A DNA stretch of 64,000 bases, from positions 1-64,000 of the forward strand of contig OX595991.1 of assembly GCA_951394045.1 (NCBI GenBank). The letters are read 5' to 3'. Below, piece by piece: positions 51,901 through 61,196 of this stretch. Both the position numbers and the translations under genes were made by a program. This stretch comes from Nitzschia sp. DOCU1. Its lineage: Eukaryota; Bacillariophyta; Bacillariophyceae; Bacillariales; Bacillariaceae. The notes beneath the pieces were generated by a model that did no database searches, was not told where the DNA came from, and worked only from the letters and a program-made list of their open reading frames with translations. The first letter of the stretch is position 1. Each line of letters begins with the position of its first letter.

Positions 51901-52275
51901 ACGAGTATGTCTCCAGAATGCAGTGCAAGGATTCAAGATGTGACAATGTTCGTCTTGGTGAGTTGTTTGTCGAGTCGCGTAGGGATTGTTCCAGACGAAA
52001 AGGACTCAATAACAAATTTGCGGGGTGTGTCGTCTCACGGATTTCTGCCTCTTTTTCTCTCTGTAATGGATACGAATCGGCATTGGCGTTTCATCTCGGT
52101 AGGCTGCATGAAATTCAGTTCGAGATGCAAATACGTAACGGGATCTACTATCCAGAGTATCCAAAACGATGGCATTTGGATTGGTGATGAGGGACGGGTC
52201 CTGTGGAAGGTCAAATGCGAGGACAGTTACTGCGGAAGGCTTGTCCTTGGCCACCGTAAATTGCAGTACACTTAA
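48905..52275 (+). CDS. Secreted multidomain protein: three beta/gamma-crystallin-like modules and Cys-rich tail (5 exons, 986 aa)
   Basis: Exons are 48905-50620, 50718-51272, 51361-51604, 51685-51957 and 52103-52275, with introns of 97, 88, 80 and 145 bp, all GT..AG. A signal peptide covers about residues 1-29 (..GISTAGAQETSC). Residues ~30-420 form a helical domain with scattered Cys. Three modules follow at ~430-550, ~575-690 and ~710-820. Each has LxEGN.C at its start, a (N)D.ARSV segment, .DDYAsI or FDDVAII, a C-V-(S)-F motif and an N/D-GLDGKVS ending; this resembles beta/gamma-crystallin modules. The tail (~839-986) has WFSEE, then CNDNEYVSRMQC..SRCDN and KCEDSYC, a Cys-rich repeat. Splicing at 51958/52103 restores CDNVRLGC, supporting that join. 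An extracellular or cell-wall calcium-binding or carbohydrate-binding role is inference. Confidence 0.78.
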
Positions 52276-53039
52276 CATGTGCTGCTGCCTTCGGATGACC
52301 TCCTCGTCGCTGATTGCTGGTTTGTTCCATGACGCTTTGAGAAGTACGAGCGACAACTTCATGTTTTTACATTCTTTCAACTTCATATTATATATAAGGC
52401 CCACAATGCTCTTGTTCGTCGCCGACTGCGCGAGGGTGACTGCGAACATAATAATACATGTTGCTTTATCTTGTCGTCGGCGTTCAAGAATGAGTTAGTA
52501 GCTTAATTCTTGCGTTCGCTGGTGCGTCGGTCGAGCACCAACTGCTATCTTTTGGCGCGGTCTTGAACAAGCTGTGGCAATCGACTAGTAGTAGGAGTAG
52601 TCTTCGCAGTCGTAGCAGGAGATGATGAACTAGGCTTGCATTGTTTTCGTTCGAGAGCTCGTCGTTCGGATCTCGAAAGAGTCGTCGTCGAAGTGGAAGA
52701 AGAAGATGATGATGATGATGTCAAGCAATGTCGTAGTGGGAAACGACAGTGAACATCTCGACAGTCCAACGTTGGTCGCCGCCTCATGACTTGTTGCCAC
52801 ATGGTCGTCGTCAGCCTTGTCTCCACGGGTAGCACGACGCGGATGCGAATGGGCAATGAAAGCATGTAACTGCTATACTCCAATAGTAGCACTAGCTAGC
52901 AATGGACACGCATTGACAATGGAGTGGTGAAAACGATCATCTTTTGTGTCTCTCATCATGCATCATTGTCATTGAGGAGCAGTGAGCGGTTGGCAGATGA
53001 TGTAGTCGAATCAATCATTTTCCGTCTTGCTTTGCTGTA
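52276..53039. other. Intergenic region, weak ORF only
   Basis: A minus-strand frame open at 52545-52866 from an ATG gives ~107 residues with a Ser run encoded by a CATCAT microsatellite and no recognisable domain. I do not call it. Confidence 0.4.
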
Positions 53040-53140
53040 CGCCCTCTCGCATGACGAGGTTGGGGGGCTCGTATGCTCGAGCGTGACGAGGTTGGTGGGG
53101 CTCGTCATGCTCTCGCATGACGAGGTGTGGGGGGCTCGTA
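53040..53140. repeat. Short minisatellite, GACGAGGTTGGTGGGGCTCG-type unit
   Basis: About three irregular copies of a ~35-45-bp unit (CGCATGACGAGGT.GG.GGGGCTCGT) lie 3' of the transketolase gene. The same unit in inverted orientation occurs upstream of that gene at 56138-56345. Confidence 0.75.
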
Positions 53141-53141
53141 G

Positions 53142-53459
53142 TGCCGCCGCCGCCCGTTTGAGATCGGACTGGTCAATCACGCCACAAAATCGCGGCAGCA
53201 AGCGTGCCATCCTTACAACCACCGACGAAGTCGAAGGAGTCAACCCAAAGCACGAAAACTTGTGTTGTCGCCATTTTTGCCACTAATCGTCTATGCCGCT
53301 GCCTTGCCTTTGGGCAACGCCGACAAAGATCCTTTATATATCGAATTTGTATCTTGTTTACCAGTACTACTAGTATTGGTGCTATTTGGCGTAATAATAT
53401 GTATCCTCTTGTTTCAATGTCATTCAAAAAGACGGAACCAAAACGCTCCGTCGTCCTGA
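53142..53459 (+). CDS. Possible small single-pass membrane protein, start not found
   Basis: The frame is open from 53142 to TGA at 53457 but contains no ATG. Its last ~60 codons read like a real membrane protein: AAALPLGNADKDPLYIEF followed by a strong hydrophobic helix LPVLLVLVLFGVIICILLF and a basic tail CHSKRRNQ. If real, the start must lie in an upstream exon that I could not identify. It could equally be chance. Confidence 0.25.
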   Translation, partial: CRRRPFEIGLVNHATKSRQQACHPYNHRRSRRSQPKARKLVLSPFLPLIVYAAALPLGNADKDPLYIEFVSCLPVLLVLVLFGVIICILLFQCHSKRRNQNAPSS

Positions 53460-53531
53460 TCCGTCTCAATCGATCATGGCTAAGGCACTTCCGACAAGCG
53501 CGCGCCGTGCCACAACCGTGCTATATCCACT

Positions 53532-55700
53532 TTAGTGTCCGTCATGCATTCCCTCAAACTCAAAGAAGGGACGATCGCGCAAGTTGGGAACCGCTTTGCC
53601 CTTGTAAAAGTCCACCAAAGCCTTGCCCTTGGAGGCGATATTGGCGGGCGAATAGCCAAAGTACGCAAAGACTTTGGAGCCAGGACCCGAAGCACCGAAA
53701 CGTCCCATGCTGATTTGAGCATGCGAGAATTGATGCCATCCGTGAATCGACGAGGCTTCGACACTGAGAGTCGGCACGTCTCCCGGCAAGACGCTGGCTT
53801 GATATTCGGCAGATTGCGCCAAGAAAACTTCTTGACAAGGCATACTCACGACACGAGTGGCAATGCCTTGTTTGGTCAAGTCTTCGGCGGCCGAAACACA
53901 GAATCCGACTTCGGATCCAGTACTGACTAAAATCAAATCGGGTGTATTGGCCGTATCGACGGCAATGTAGGCTCCCTTGCCGGCCTTTTCAATCGAGCTT
54001 CCAAACAATCCCTTGACGTCGGAACGAGAGCAACAAATGACAGTGGGAGTCGTCAAATTCTCAAGAGCACTCTTGTAGGATGCCGACATTTCATTGGAAT
54101 CGGCCGGGCGCCAAACATTCAAGTTGGGAATCGAACGCATACTCTCCAACGTTTCGACCGGTTGATGAGTCGGTCCATCTTCTCCCAAACCAATGGAATC
54201 ATGCGTAAAGACAAAGATAATACCCATTTTGGAAAGCGCACTCAAGCGCACAGCGCCGGCACAATATCCGAAAAACGTCAAGAACGTGGCACAATACGGA
54301 CGCATGCCCCCATAGGCAAACATGCCGTTGCAGATTGCCACCATGGCATGTTCTCGGATACCAAATCGAAAGTATCGTCCTTCGGGAGTATCCTTTTGAT
54401 AATCGACAGCATTTTTGGGCTGGGTATTGTTGGACGGGGTCAAATCAGCCGATCCGCCCACGAATTCCGGCATGAGAGGCGATACGGCATTGATACATTT
54501 TTCACTAAACTTGCGTGTCGCCATGTCCTTGTCTTGTCCAATTGTAAATGTAGGCAAAGCATCGATAACACCTTCGGGAAGTTGTCCTTGAAAGCGACGT
54601 TGAATTTCTTGAGCGACGGCGGGATTCTCCAACGTAAACTTGTCAAACATGGCTTGCCATTCACTCAAGAGAGTTTCATTCTTGGCGACCGCCTTATCAA
54701 ATACCTCTTGAACATCCTGCGCCACATGGAACATTTCATTGGGCAAACCCCAAGCTTCCTTGGCTCCTGCCAAATCCTTGGCTCCTAGAGGAGCTCCGTG
54801 AGCATCGTGGCTGCCTTCCTTGGAGGGCGATCCTTGTCCAATTTTGGTCTTGACGGCGATGATACTGGGCTTGGAAGTTTCGGCTCTCGCGGCGTCAATG
54901 GCCGAACGCAAATCATCCAATTGCGTCACGACGTCATCGACGTGTTGAACATGCCATCCATAGGCTTCATATCTCTTCTTGACGTCTTCGGTAAAACTGA
55001 GTTCGGTCGATCCATCAATGGTAATGTTATTATCGTCGTACAAGACAATCAGCTTGCCTAGACCCAAATGCCCCGCCAAGGAACTAGCTTCACTGGAAAT
55101 ACCTTCCTGCAAGCATCCATCTCCACAAATTACGTAGGTGTAATTGTCAAAGAGTTTGTATTCGGGAGTATTATAAGTGGCCGCCAAATGCGATTCTGCC
55201 ATGGCGAGACCGACGGCATTGGAAATGCCTTGTCCCAGAGGTCCCGTGCAAACTTCAATGCCTGAAAGAATAATAGAAATATATGGCGATTGAGTGAGAA
55301 AACGAACAATTCTACAATAACTAGATGGGGCGATCGAATGAACTCGCAGGAAAGAAGAATTGTACGTACCATCCGTCATGAACGATTCAGGGTGTCCCGG
55401 CGTTTTACCCCCGAGTTGTCGAAATTGTCTCAGATCATGGGCGGTCAAAGGATATCCCGTCAAGTGCAACATGGTATACTGCAAAGCACAGGCGTGTCCA
55501 TTACTGAGGACAAATCGATCCCGACTCATCCAATTCGGGGATTTGCCCGAGTATTTCATGTATTCGGCCCACAAGAGATACGCCATGGGAGCACAGCCCA
55601 TGGGGGCACCGGGATGGCCCGAATTGGCAGCTTCAGGTTGATCGGCCGATACAGCACGGATCGTGTTGATGCACTTGGTTTCGAGTTTCGAGAGAGTCAT
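53532..55700 (-). CDS. TKT: Transketolase, cytosolic type (2 exons, 686 aa)
   Basis: The thiamine-diphosphate enzyme moves two-carbon units between sugar phosphates in the pentose phosphate and Calvin pathways. Exon 1 is 55700-55370 and exon 2 is 55261-53532. The 108-bp intron runs GTACGT..TTTCAG; removing it joins GHPESFMTDG to IEVCTGPLGQG, matching the family. Motifs include SGHPGAPMG, the diphosphate-binding GDGCLQEGISSEA with DDNNITIDG, and the pyrimidine domain with FTHDSIGLGEDGPTHQPVETL. The Met start (MTLSKLETKCINTI) leaves no room for a plastid bipartite targeting sequence, so the cytosol is likely. The intron is a multiple of three without stop codons, so an unspliced message would still be open. 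Confidence 0.95.
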   Translation of the reverse strand: MTLSKLETKCINTIRAVSADQPEAANSGHPGAPMGCAPMAYLLWAEYMKYSGKSPNWMSRDRFVLSNGHACALQYTMLHLTGYPLTAHDLRQFRQLGGKTPGHPESFMTDGTYNSSFLRVHSIAPSSYCRIVRFLTQSPYISIILSGIEVCTGPLGQGISNAVGLAMAESHLAATYNTPEYKLFDNYTYVICGDGCLQEGISSEASSLAGHLGLGKLIVLYDDNNITIDGSTELSFTEDVKKRYEAYGWHVQHVDDVVTQLDDLRSAIDAARAETSKPSIIAVKTKIGQGSPSKEGSHDAHGAPLGAKDLAGAKEAWGLPNEMFHVAQDVQEVFDKAVAKNETLLSEWQAMFDKFTLENPAVAQEIQRRFQGQLPEGVIDALPTFTIGQDKDMATRKFSEKCINAVSPLMPEFVGGSADLTPSNNTQPKNAVDYQKDTPEGRYFRFGIREHAMVAICNGMFAYGGMRPYCATFLTFFGYCAGAVRLSALSKMGIIFVFTHDSIGLGEDGPTHQPVETLESMRSIPNLNVWRPADSNEMSASYKSALENLTTPTVICCSRSDVKGLFGSSIEKAGKGAYIAVDTANTPDLILVSTGSEVGFCVSAAEDLTKQGIATRVVSMPCQEVFLAQSAEYQASVLPGDVPTLSVEASSIHGWHQFSHAQISMGRFGASGPGSKVFAYFGYSPANIASKGKALVDFYKGKAVPNLRDRPFFEFEGMHDGH

Positions 55701-56137
55701 GCTGCTGTGTTAAGGTCGTTTAGGGGGCAAGAATCATGAGACTTGAACGACGAAAATAACGACGAATGCCGACCGACGAAAACAAAGAGGAAATTGACGA
55801 ACGCTGCTGCCTTCGGATGCTGCTTCTTACCTTGCTTGCTTGTCGTTGCTGGTTTGTTGGAACAATTTGCAAATGGAAGTCGGCGACGACGAGATATTGT
55901 GGCCTCACTGCAATGATGCCGCTGATGGATTCGCGAACCTTCCTCGGGATCCTTTTTCGTGGTGCGGACGGCCTTTTCGGATCTTTGATTGAATAGGCTC
56001 TTTTGATTGGCTTGCGTGCATCGTCATCGTCATGGTCCGGCCGGCGGTGCGGTGCGACAATGAGAAGGTAGCGATGGGGGGAGATTTCTTCGCTCGACCC
56101 CCAATATGCTATTTGGAGACCTCGTAAATGAATTTAC
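55701..56137. other. Promoter region of the transketolase gene
   Basis: 437 bp lie upstream of the transketolase ATG before the minisatellite. A 62-76-codon ORF on each strand is not supported. Confidence 0.45.
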
Positions 56138-56350
56138 GGGACGAGCCCATCCACCTCGTCAAGCCGAAGAATCAATCGAGCGAGCGGGTCGAGTCACCCC
56201 CACCTCGTCACATCCAAGACAGGGACGTTCACCTCGTCACAAAAAAGGGGACGAGCCCATCCACCTCGTCAACCCGAGCGAGCGAGTCAGTCACCCCCGC
56301 CTCGTCATATCCAAGGGGACGAGCCCATCCACGTCGTCAAGCCCGAGCGA
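56138..56350. repeat. Minisatellite, ACGAGCCCATCCACCTCGTC-type unit
   Basis: Several copies of a core ACGAGCCCATCCACCTCGTC are separated by 45-70 bp of related sequence containing CGAGCGAGCG and CCTCGTCA.ATCCAAG. ORFs through the array have repetitive translations and are not genes. The core is the reverse complement of the minisatellite at 53040-53140, so the transketolase gene is flanked by inverted copies. Confidence 0.85.
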
Positions 56351-56924
56351 GCGCACTTTACTCCTACTACGAAAATAGTCGATCCACACGACTGCCCTAC
56401 CGATACATAGGACATGTAATTACCTATGATAGGTACTATTGTACTGTATCTTGTGAAGTTTCGGCGGGCGGATCCAAAACGGCATTTCGCGACGATGGCG
56501 GTCATGGAGATGACATGCCCTCGGCGGCCAGATTGTACGATGAGGACACGTTGCCTTTCTCCTGCCACAAAGCATATCTTTGAAGACGGGGACTGAAATC
56601 ATGCAACAACAAAACTGAAAGCATCGCCAGTAACAGCAATTATTTTGCCGGCAAAGTGCATCTCCTCCAGCCATGTGCTTTCCAGGAGGGCGCTCCTATC
56701 GTTCCTGACTCTCCAATATGGGCTCGCAATAACAGCTAGGTAACAACGACAGCAACAGATTTTAATGAAATGATGCGTATTGTTATTTACAATCTTGGCG
56801 GGAAGTAATGCTGGCTGGTGCAACAAAGAATGGCTGAATCTTTTTTCGTCACACGGAGCGGCTGATTCTTTCAAATTTCAGGCTCTCGCTTTGCAAGGTC
56901 CTTGTGGTCTTTGACGAGCTACGG
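56351..56924. other. Intergenic region, nothing supported
   Basis: The 574 bp between the minisatellite and the Cys-rich fragment contain overlapping short ORFs without recognisable features. Confidence 0.45.
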
Positions 56925-57398
56925 CTAGTTACGGACATTGAAAGTCCCAAGATCCACATTGCAACCAATGAAGAATTCGGTTACTCGCCAATGGCCATCG
57001 ATCCCACATATAGCCGTTCCCGAAGCAGCTCCATAAAAAGGAGACATGCAACCCGAGGCAAAGCAAACAGGGCCAACGGTACTATTGGGCTCACATGTGC
57101 CAGTCACCGTGTAGCCCAAGGGGGCTTGGGCGAAGCCTTGATCACAAAACGCGGTTGTTGGAACATTGCATGAAGCGTATGCATCCGCTGCGGCCACATT
57201 GCCAAGGCCGAGTTCGCCACAGCATTTGTAGATCGCGGGTCTTAGATCCGATGGAGAAAGCCCGACCCAACCGGCTAAACCACCAGGATCGACAAGTTCA
57301 ACGGCCAAAGCCCTTTGCCAGATAAATTCACTGACGCCGGACTCCCAGAAATTGACAAAACGGTAGGTGTTCTGATCGAACACCCCACTGCCATCCAC
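56925..57398 (-). pseudogene. Cys-rich gene fragment or 3' exon, no ATG
   Basis: The frame is open for ~157 codons to a stop at 56925 but has no Met before an in-frame TAA near 57432. The translation is clearly protein-like: VNFWESGVSEFIWQRALAVE, YKCCGELGLGNVAAADAYAS, and many Cys residues (CNVPTTAFCDQGF, GTCEPNSTVGPVCF, SGCMSPFYG). The regularly spaced Cys pairs suggest an extracellular disulphide-rich domain. It may be the last exon of a gene whose upstream exon I could not find, or a remnant. Confidence 0.4.
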
Positions 57399-57877
57399 TG
57401 ATGTCCAAGAATTCCAAACTAGCGTGAAGATTTATAGTATAATACTCTAGCGGTCGGCGGGGGATACTTTTCGTCGCTCCCCTAACGTCACCATGGGACC
57501 TCGTAACTTTTCAAAAGTTTGGCAGAGATGGAGAATTGCATTACTGTAGCGACTAGAAGCAGAAAAGAATTACCAAACAAGAGGGGCTGCTCCTGGATAG
57601 TAGTATTGTAATAATCCGGACCTACTAGTAGTAGCAGTTGCTAATACTCACGTCTCGACGGGCTGCGATACGTCCCAGCAGGCATTCTACTAGTATAGAC
57701 TACAAGTACGATTGAAAGAAATAGTAGACACGAATACAGTCTACAAGAGATGTTGTGGGTTCGACTCCTGCTGGCCAGTCAACTGACGGCCTAAAATAAA
57801 GAATAGCGGAGATAGCAATAATACTCGTCGTCAAGGTATTTTCTGGCTTCTTGTTGTTGTTATTCGTAGAATCGTCA
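57399..57877. other. Convergent/intergenic spacer
   Basis: No gene is supported in these 479 bp. A tRNA-like 3' half at 57752-57780 was considered and rejected. Confidence 0.45.
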
Positions 57878-58396
57878 TTATTCCATCATGACAAATCCTC
57901 GTTCGTCGCTCAATAGAATAAATCGCCGTTCTTCTTCGTTCATTTCAGGGTGCTCCAAATGTCCGACATTGTCGAGATGCAACATGTCATGTGGAAGCGG
58001 AAGCCTGGAAGGATCCGACAAGGCACGGCAGGGTGGAACGGTCAAGACACCACAAGATCGCATTCGACGACGCTGACGAGCGGCAGACAATTCGTCATCT
58101 TCATTTTCTTCCAAAATCGTCGTACAAGGACCCCATTGTCGCATAGCAGCATTCATGAGAGGATCGCCTTGGCCCATTCGAAATTCCGAATAATAACTAT
58201 GAAGAGGCGCCGCCGTCTCCATCATGATGGCGGAGGTTGATTTGGGACTATGAATCATGAGATCCATGTAAATGGGATCGTAGGTTCCCCTCTTGGTGCT
58301 GCTGGAAAACTCGTGATCTTCCTCGTTTTGTTCCCGACGTGTAGCCGCTGCGAATAGCGGGTCGCCATGATTTAGTTTGGCCGGGGTGTACGCCAT
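57878..58396 (-). CDS. Hypothetical protein, 172 aa
   Basis: The ATG at 58396 (MAYTPAKLNHGDP) gives 172 residues; an upstream TTG reading was rejected. Two short repeats GDPLFAAATRR (residues ~11-21) and GDPLMNAAMRQ (~77-87) mark an internal duplication of a small helical motif. The remainder is Met/His/Arg-rich with DMLHLDNVGHLEHPEMNEEE near the C-terminus. There is no signal peptide and no known family. Balanced codon use and a good start context make it a plausible gene. Confidence 0.62.
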   Translation of the reverse strand: MAYTPAKLNHGDPLFAAATRREQNEEDHEFSSSTKRGTYDPIYMDLMIHSPKSTSAIMMETAAPLHSYYSEFRMGQGDPLMNAAMRQWGPCTTILEENEDDELSAARQRRRMRSCGVLTVPPCRALSDPSRLPLPHDMLHLDNVGHLEHPEMNEEERRFILLSDERGFVMME

Positions 58397-59378
58397 GGTG
58401 ATGAGGATGATGCTTGTGGGTCTTTGTTCTTTTGATTGTTGTGGTTGTATTTGTATGTGTTGAATGAGGACAGTATCAGCTGGCAATCAGTGCAAGACGG
58501 GCTTCGGTGCTTCGTCCAATGCGAAGCCTGGCGCACGACGATTTTGGGGATCGGTTCCTGTCACCATGAGTATTATCGGCGGAGCAAAGATCTAAAATGC
58601 ATTGTGTGAAATGAGAAGCCGAACGTGGTTCTCACATCAGGAATGTGACTGAAGCAAATTCGTGATTTATCAGTTCGGGTGTGGCCTGTCGGGCCGGAAC
58701 GTGATGCGAACAGATCGGAGAATTATTGGTTGGCCGCCCGGCGGCAGACTGGCGAGCATCATTCAGACCAATCACGACAGGCGGGCGCGGCGGTCCACCC
58801 CGCAAATGTGGAACTGCCTTCTACCCATTTCTCATTGGTCTTCAACAGGTAGAATATTGCCTTTCAGGCGTACCGCTAACTTCCGACCGAACCTCTTCCA
58901 CTACAAGATCACAAAGTCTCCTGCCACCACTCATCGTATTTAGGAAAAGCAGGATTCAATTTCCACTGTTCTGCATCAACACGCAATGCACTAAAGAATG
59001 AAAGAACCCAAACTTCACCTCTCAGTTTGTCTCCCCTTGCGTCCTTCAAGCCTCTCCTGAGCTGGATACTTTCAGCGTTAGGTTTTTATTTAGAGTTTCA
59101 AAATGCATCGTCTAAACGACAAACTGAGTATTTTGTAGAACAAGGCGAAAGCGCTCAAACTTCAATGGGGCTTAGCTAATCGTAAATGTCTCTTCACATT
59201 TTCGCAAAAGGGGGGGCGATTCGTCAGGTCTTCGTCACAGCGGCCACGTCGTTTCCTTCGCTCTGAATAATGCAAAACTTGCATCGCTCAGCAGCCTCTT
59301 TTTGCTTTTACGCAACGCCAGCTGGTCCATAGTTTTCCTGAACAACACCAACCCCACACTCAATCAATAAAGGTGCCC
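58397..59378. other. Divergent intergenic region
   Basis: About 980 bp lie between divergent genes. Non-ATG ORFs at 58662-59001 are not supported. Both promoters should lie here. Confidence 0.45.
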
Positions 59379-60065
59379 ATGAATGCATTTACACCATTTA
59401 CCATGACGAATTCACACATCATTCCCGTCACACTCAAGTCTAAACGTATGCTGGACTCTAGTACAAAATCGGAGGACTTGGAACTATCGAATGAAAAGCT
59501 TTCTCCTGACGCCCCCTCAAGAGTGGCCAGTGAAGGTGATTTGCAGCGATTGACGAAGAGACGGTCGCGGAACAGTTTGTGCTGTCCCCTCAATAGCTCC
59601 AAAGTATGCTTTGGCACAGTGTCCGTGGCAGAGTTCCCGGTCACTATCGGTGACAGTCCTGAGGTTCCGGATGGTTGTCCTCTGGCCTTGTCCCCAGTTC
59701 CATCTCGGCAACTTAAACCCATCCCTATGCAGACGTATGAATGCCTCCGTAGCAACACCAGGGCCGAATCCAGAGATGCCTGGAAATTAGACAGAAGACA
59801 ACGGGAGCAACGACTGTTACAAGCAGGATTTTCCCCAACAGCCATCCAAGAGGCCGCGAATCGTGCCTTTCAGATCCGCCAGCGCCGGGAACGGTTAAAT
59901 CGACTGGTACATTTGGATGGGGTGCACTCCTTGATGGAGAAGACCACTCGGGGGTTGCGAAAGATCCTCCTACCGTCGACTAGCAAGCCGTACGAGATGA
60001 AGAGGGAGCTAACTCCCACCGTGTATCTCTGGCGATTCAAGAAAGTTGGTACTCGAGCCGCTTGA
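59379..60065 (+). CDS. GDSP..GCPL-module protein, 228 aa
   Basis: The ATG-initiated frame encodes the second member of the family seen at 36696-37300 and 61197-61901. The core module is VCFGTVSVAEFPVTIGDSP followed by EVPDGCPLALSP (residues ~85-118). It is followed after ~45 residues by the helical module LLQAGFSPTAIQEAANRAFQ. An Arg-rich helix (RQRRERLNRL) and a basic tail (KKVGTRAA) come next. The N-terminus is Ser/Lys-rich. No signal peptide or enzyme motif. The 61901 paralog lies only ~1.1 kb downstream, in convergent orientation, so local duplication is possible although the sequences have diverged far. Confidence 0.8.
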   Translation: MNAFTPFTMTNSHIIPVTLKSKRMLDSSTKSEDLELSNEKLSPDAPSRVASEGDLQRLTKRRSRNSLCCPLNSSKVCFGTVSVAEFPVTIGDSPEVPDGCPLALSPVPSRQLKPIPMQTYECLRSNTRAESRDAWKLDRRQREQRLLQAGFSPTAIQEAANRAFQIRQRRERLNRLVHLDGVHSLMEKTTRGLRKILLPSTSKPYEMKRELTPTVYLWRFKKVGTRAA

Positions 60066-61196
60066 AGTTTCAAGTGACGACCAGCAAGTATCGCTTGGTG
60101 TATGCACCATAATATAGCTAGCTACAATACTTTCTAAATTGAGAGCGCCTCATTTGTGCTTTATCTACTTGCTAAATGTTGTCTATCATATATTCCTAGC
60201 TAGTAGCTGCTCGATGCCATGGCAAGAGCTAGTAGAAGCAAGATCAACTGGTGGTGGTGCCATCCGGAAAGCTCCTTGATCTTGGATAGAAGACGCTTGC
60301 CGAACGCCTGATTTCTAACCATACACCGTCATCCCTTGAGTCTCGTTTAACTTCTATCAAATATTATTACGCCAATGAAGATCAGGAGAGAGAAAGGACC
60401 TCCTCCTTCAACGTTCAACTACTACCGGTAGTATTGGCGTTCTCGGCATTGCGATAGGCGATCCCGAATCAACGTTTGGTGGCGCGTCGCGAAACGCTTA
60501 TTGTATTATCTTGGGGGTGCCCCACTCTCAACGACTCCCCGCCTCACACGACGTGAGGTTCCCCCAATATATGCTGACGTTGTTTTGTGTCCACGTCGAA
60601 TCTCATCATCGAATAATCGACGATGCCAGATAATATGCTTCGCCAAAAAAATCCCGGGTGGGCAGGCTCTTGAATTTTTTGGGAATTCCGCCGTTTTGTC
60701 CGTTCGGCCTTTTCTTGGAACGCCAAGTGGTGGACTTCGCAAAGCCACACGCACCCAACAACCGCCCAAGTTCCAAGAGGAGCCGAACGGTTTCTCAACT
60801 GCTACCGTAGGTAGTAGCTAGACTACCATTAGCAGTAGAAGCGGGGTAGAAGTTGCAGTAGTAGTTAGTGACGGTGGTATGTAATATAACAACTCTTGCT
60901 AGCTAGCGTCAAGTATATACGAGTAGCAACCGAGTTGCAAGAAAGGTCGTGCCCCAACGTTCTCCAACTGGACCTCCCGAGTCTCCTCTTTTAGAGCATG
61001 ATACGTGCACCCATGGGCCGCCGTACTACGGTAGTAGCGCCCCTTTTTCGTTTCTACAAAGAGTAGTTTGCTACCAACTAGCTAGCTAGCTACTTAGTCT
61101 CTTACTGCTAGTATAGAGTTCAAAATTGCTCGTCTCGTTACTTTTGTTGTTGTTATACTACAATTCGGTTTGCTTTGCTTCATTGCCAGATACTTA
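60066..61196. other. Convergent intergenic region
   Basis: 1.1 kb separates the two convergent GDHP-module genes. A short imperfect inverted repeat (TTGGGGGTGCC at ~60511 and GGTTCCCCCAA at ~60557) encloses a smaller hairpin CCTCACACGACGTGAGG. No gene is supported, and CTAGCTAGCTAG words are frequent near 61080. Confidence 0.5.

Noticed and set aside
56138..56350. CRISPR-like array
   Set aside because: Copies are irregular in length and spacing, spacers are related to each other, and the genome is eukaryotic; it is a minisatellite.
57752..57780. tRNA-like 3' half (GTGGGTTCGACTCCTGC followed by TGGCCA)
   Set aside because: The T-arm looks right, but I find no matching 5' acceptor strand, D-arm or anticodon loop within ~75-100 bp upstream, so a tRNA cannot be supported.
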